This document shows, piece by piece, positions 63,686-64,000 of a stretch of 64,000 nt of DNA. The stretch lies in assembly GCA_964351995.1 (NCBI GenBank), contig CAYGQE010000001.1, positions 62,001-126,000 of the forward strand, read 5' to 3'. The stretch is from SZUA-35 sp964351995. Lineage in GTDB: Bacteria; Actinomycetota; Acidimicrobiia; Acidimicrobiales; SZUA-35. Each line of letters opens with the position of its first letter. Position 1 is the stretch's first letter. Position numbers and translations under genes: made by a program. The notes under the pieces were generated by a model, which was not told where the DNA came from, ran no database searches, and saw nothing but the letters and a program-made list of their open reading frames with translations.

Positions 63686-64000
63686 GTGTTCGGTCGCAAG
63701 AAGCGCCAGCGTCAGTTGGCCGATGTCTTGGCCGGCGACAAGCCGTATGACCGGCTCCTGACTGCTATCCATGGCGGTGCTCGCACCGTCATCGATGGCG
63801 ACGCGCTCGCCACCTATGGCTGGCCCCACCTTTCGACAAACGAGCAGCGCAACGCGCTCATTGACTACTGCGAAACAATGGCCAGACTGGTCTCGGCCGA
63901 CCCGTCGGCCATCAGCGTCTTCTTCGACCAGAGCGTGGACGACGCGGTCCCTCGAACGAAAGCGGTCACCGTCGAACGGACAGAGGACCGCAATGCCGCG
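63686..64000 (+). CDS. Hypothetical protein (3' end cut by window edge)
   Basis: Open to the window end. GTG start 2 bp after the Nudix stop; begins VFGRKKRQRQLADVLAGDKP and reads 105 residues without a stop, ending in a segment with TVERTEDRNAA. No motif recognised. Likely co-transcribed with the Nudix gene. Confidence 0.6.
   Translation, partial: MFGRKKRQRQLADVLAGDKPYDRLLTAIHGGARTVIDGDALATYGWPHLSTNEQRNALIDYCETMARLVSADPSAISVFFDQSVDDAVPRTKAVTVERTEDRNAA

Overview
The window is a high-GC actinobacterial chromosome segment spanning the replication origin. Gene order and content fit the class Acidimicrobiia (an Ilumatobacter-like marine or aquatic lineage is my best guess, not proven). The supporting signs are the origin block gyrA-gyrB-dciA-recF-dnaN-oriC-dnaA | rpmH-rnpA-yidD-yidC-khpB-rsmG-parA-parB-trxA, actinobacterial families such as DUF3566, DUF5318 and DUF6049, a mycothiol-dependent maleylpyruvate-isomerase-type protein, and many acidic low-complexity linkers.

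Layout. 1-9.5 kb: a sugar or polyol uptake and breakdown locus. ABC ATPase (cut by the window edge), an oversized permease, a lipoprotein binding protein and an IolE-like isomerase run leftward. A LacI-type regulator, methylmalonate-semialdehyde dehydrogenase and a PhyH oxygenase run rightward. Three copies of one palindromic operator lie between the two arms. A 2-hydroxyacid dehydrogenase follows. 9.5-20 kb: a frameshifted DUF1707/LiaF-type gene, a histidine phosphatase, an M23 peptidase, a K+ channel, rpmB-rpmG, an MscS channel and acyltransferase pair, a FliA/WhiG-type sigma factor, a saccharopine-dehydrogenase-like protein with a coupled 46-residue membrane peptide, and tRNA-Ile. 20-31 kb: DUF3566 protein, TadE-like protein, gyrA, gyrB, dciA, recF, dnaN, the putative oriC (29.1-29.5 kb) and dnaA, all on the minus strand. 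31.4-34.9 kb: rpmH-rnpA-yidD-yidC-khpB-rsmG on the plus strand, so transcription diverges from the origin on both arms.

34.9-37.8 kb is a gene-poor centromere region with eight parS sites, three short tandem repeats and one strongly folded element, leading into parA-parB. 39.7-46.3 kb is a minus-strand operon: GNAT, DUF6049, a membrane Ser/Thr kinase with an extracytoplasmic domain, an ECF sigma factor, an anti-sigma protein, a small membrane protein and thioredoxin. It resembles the mycobacterial mviN-sigM-trx neighbourhood but lacks MurJ and carries a kinase with intact catalytic motifs. 46.4-57.6 kb holds a deacetylase-family protein, a CCA-type nucleotidyltransferase, DUF5318, a class A penicillin-binding protein, a second ECF sigma factor coupled to a membrane protein with an FtsX-type extracellular domain, AIM24, MOSC-like and phosphoesterase-like proteins. 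57.8-61.3 kb is the rpsF-ssb-rpsR-rplI-dnaB operon. The window ends with small membrane proteins, a Nudix hydrolase and a partial hypothetical gene.

The observations most worth following are the membrane kinase replacing MurJ, the FtsX-like domain on an anti-sigma-type protein, the dense parS desert with a folded element, zinc-free forms of L28, L33 and S18, a glutamine at the quinolone-determining position of GyrA, and the double-frameshifted DUF1707 gene. I saw no CRISPR array, insertion sequence or prophage.
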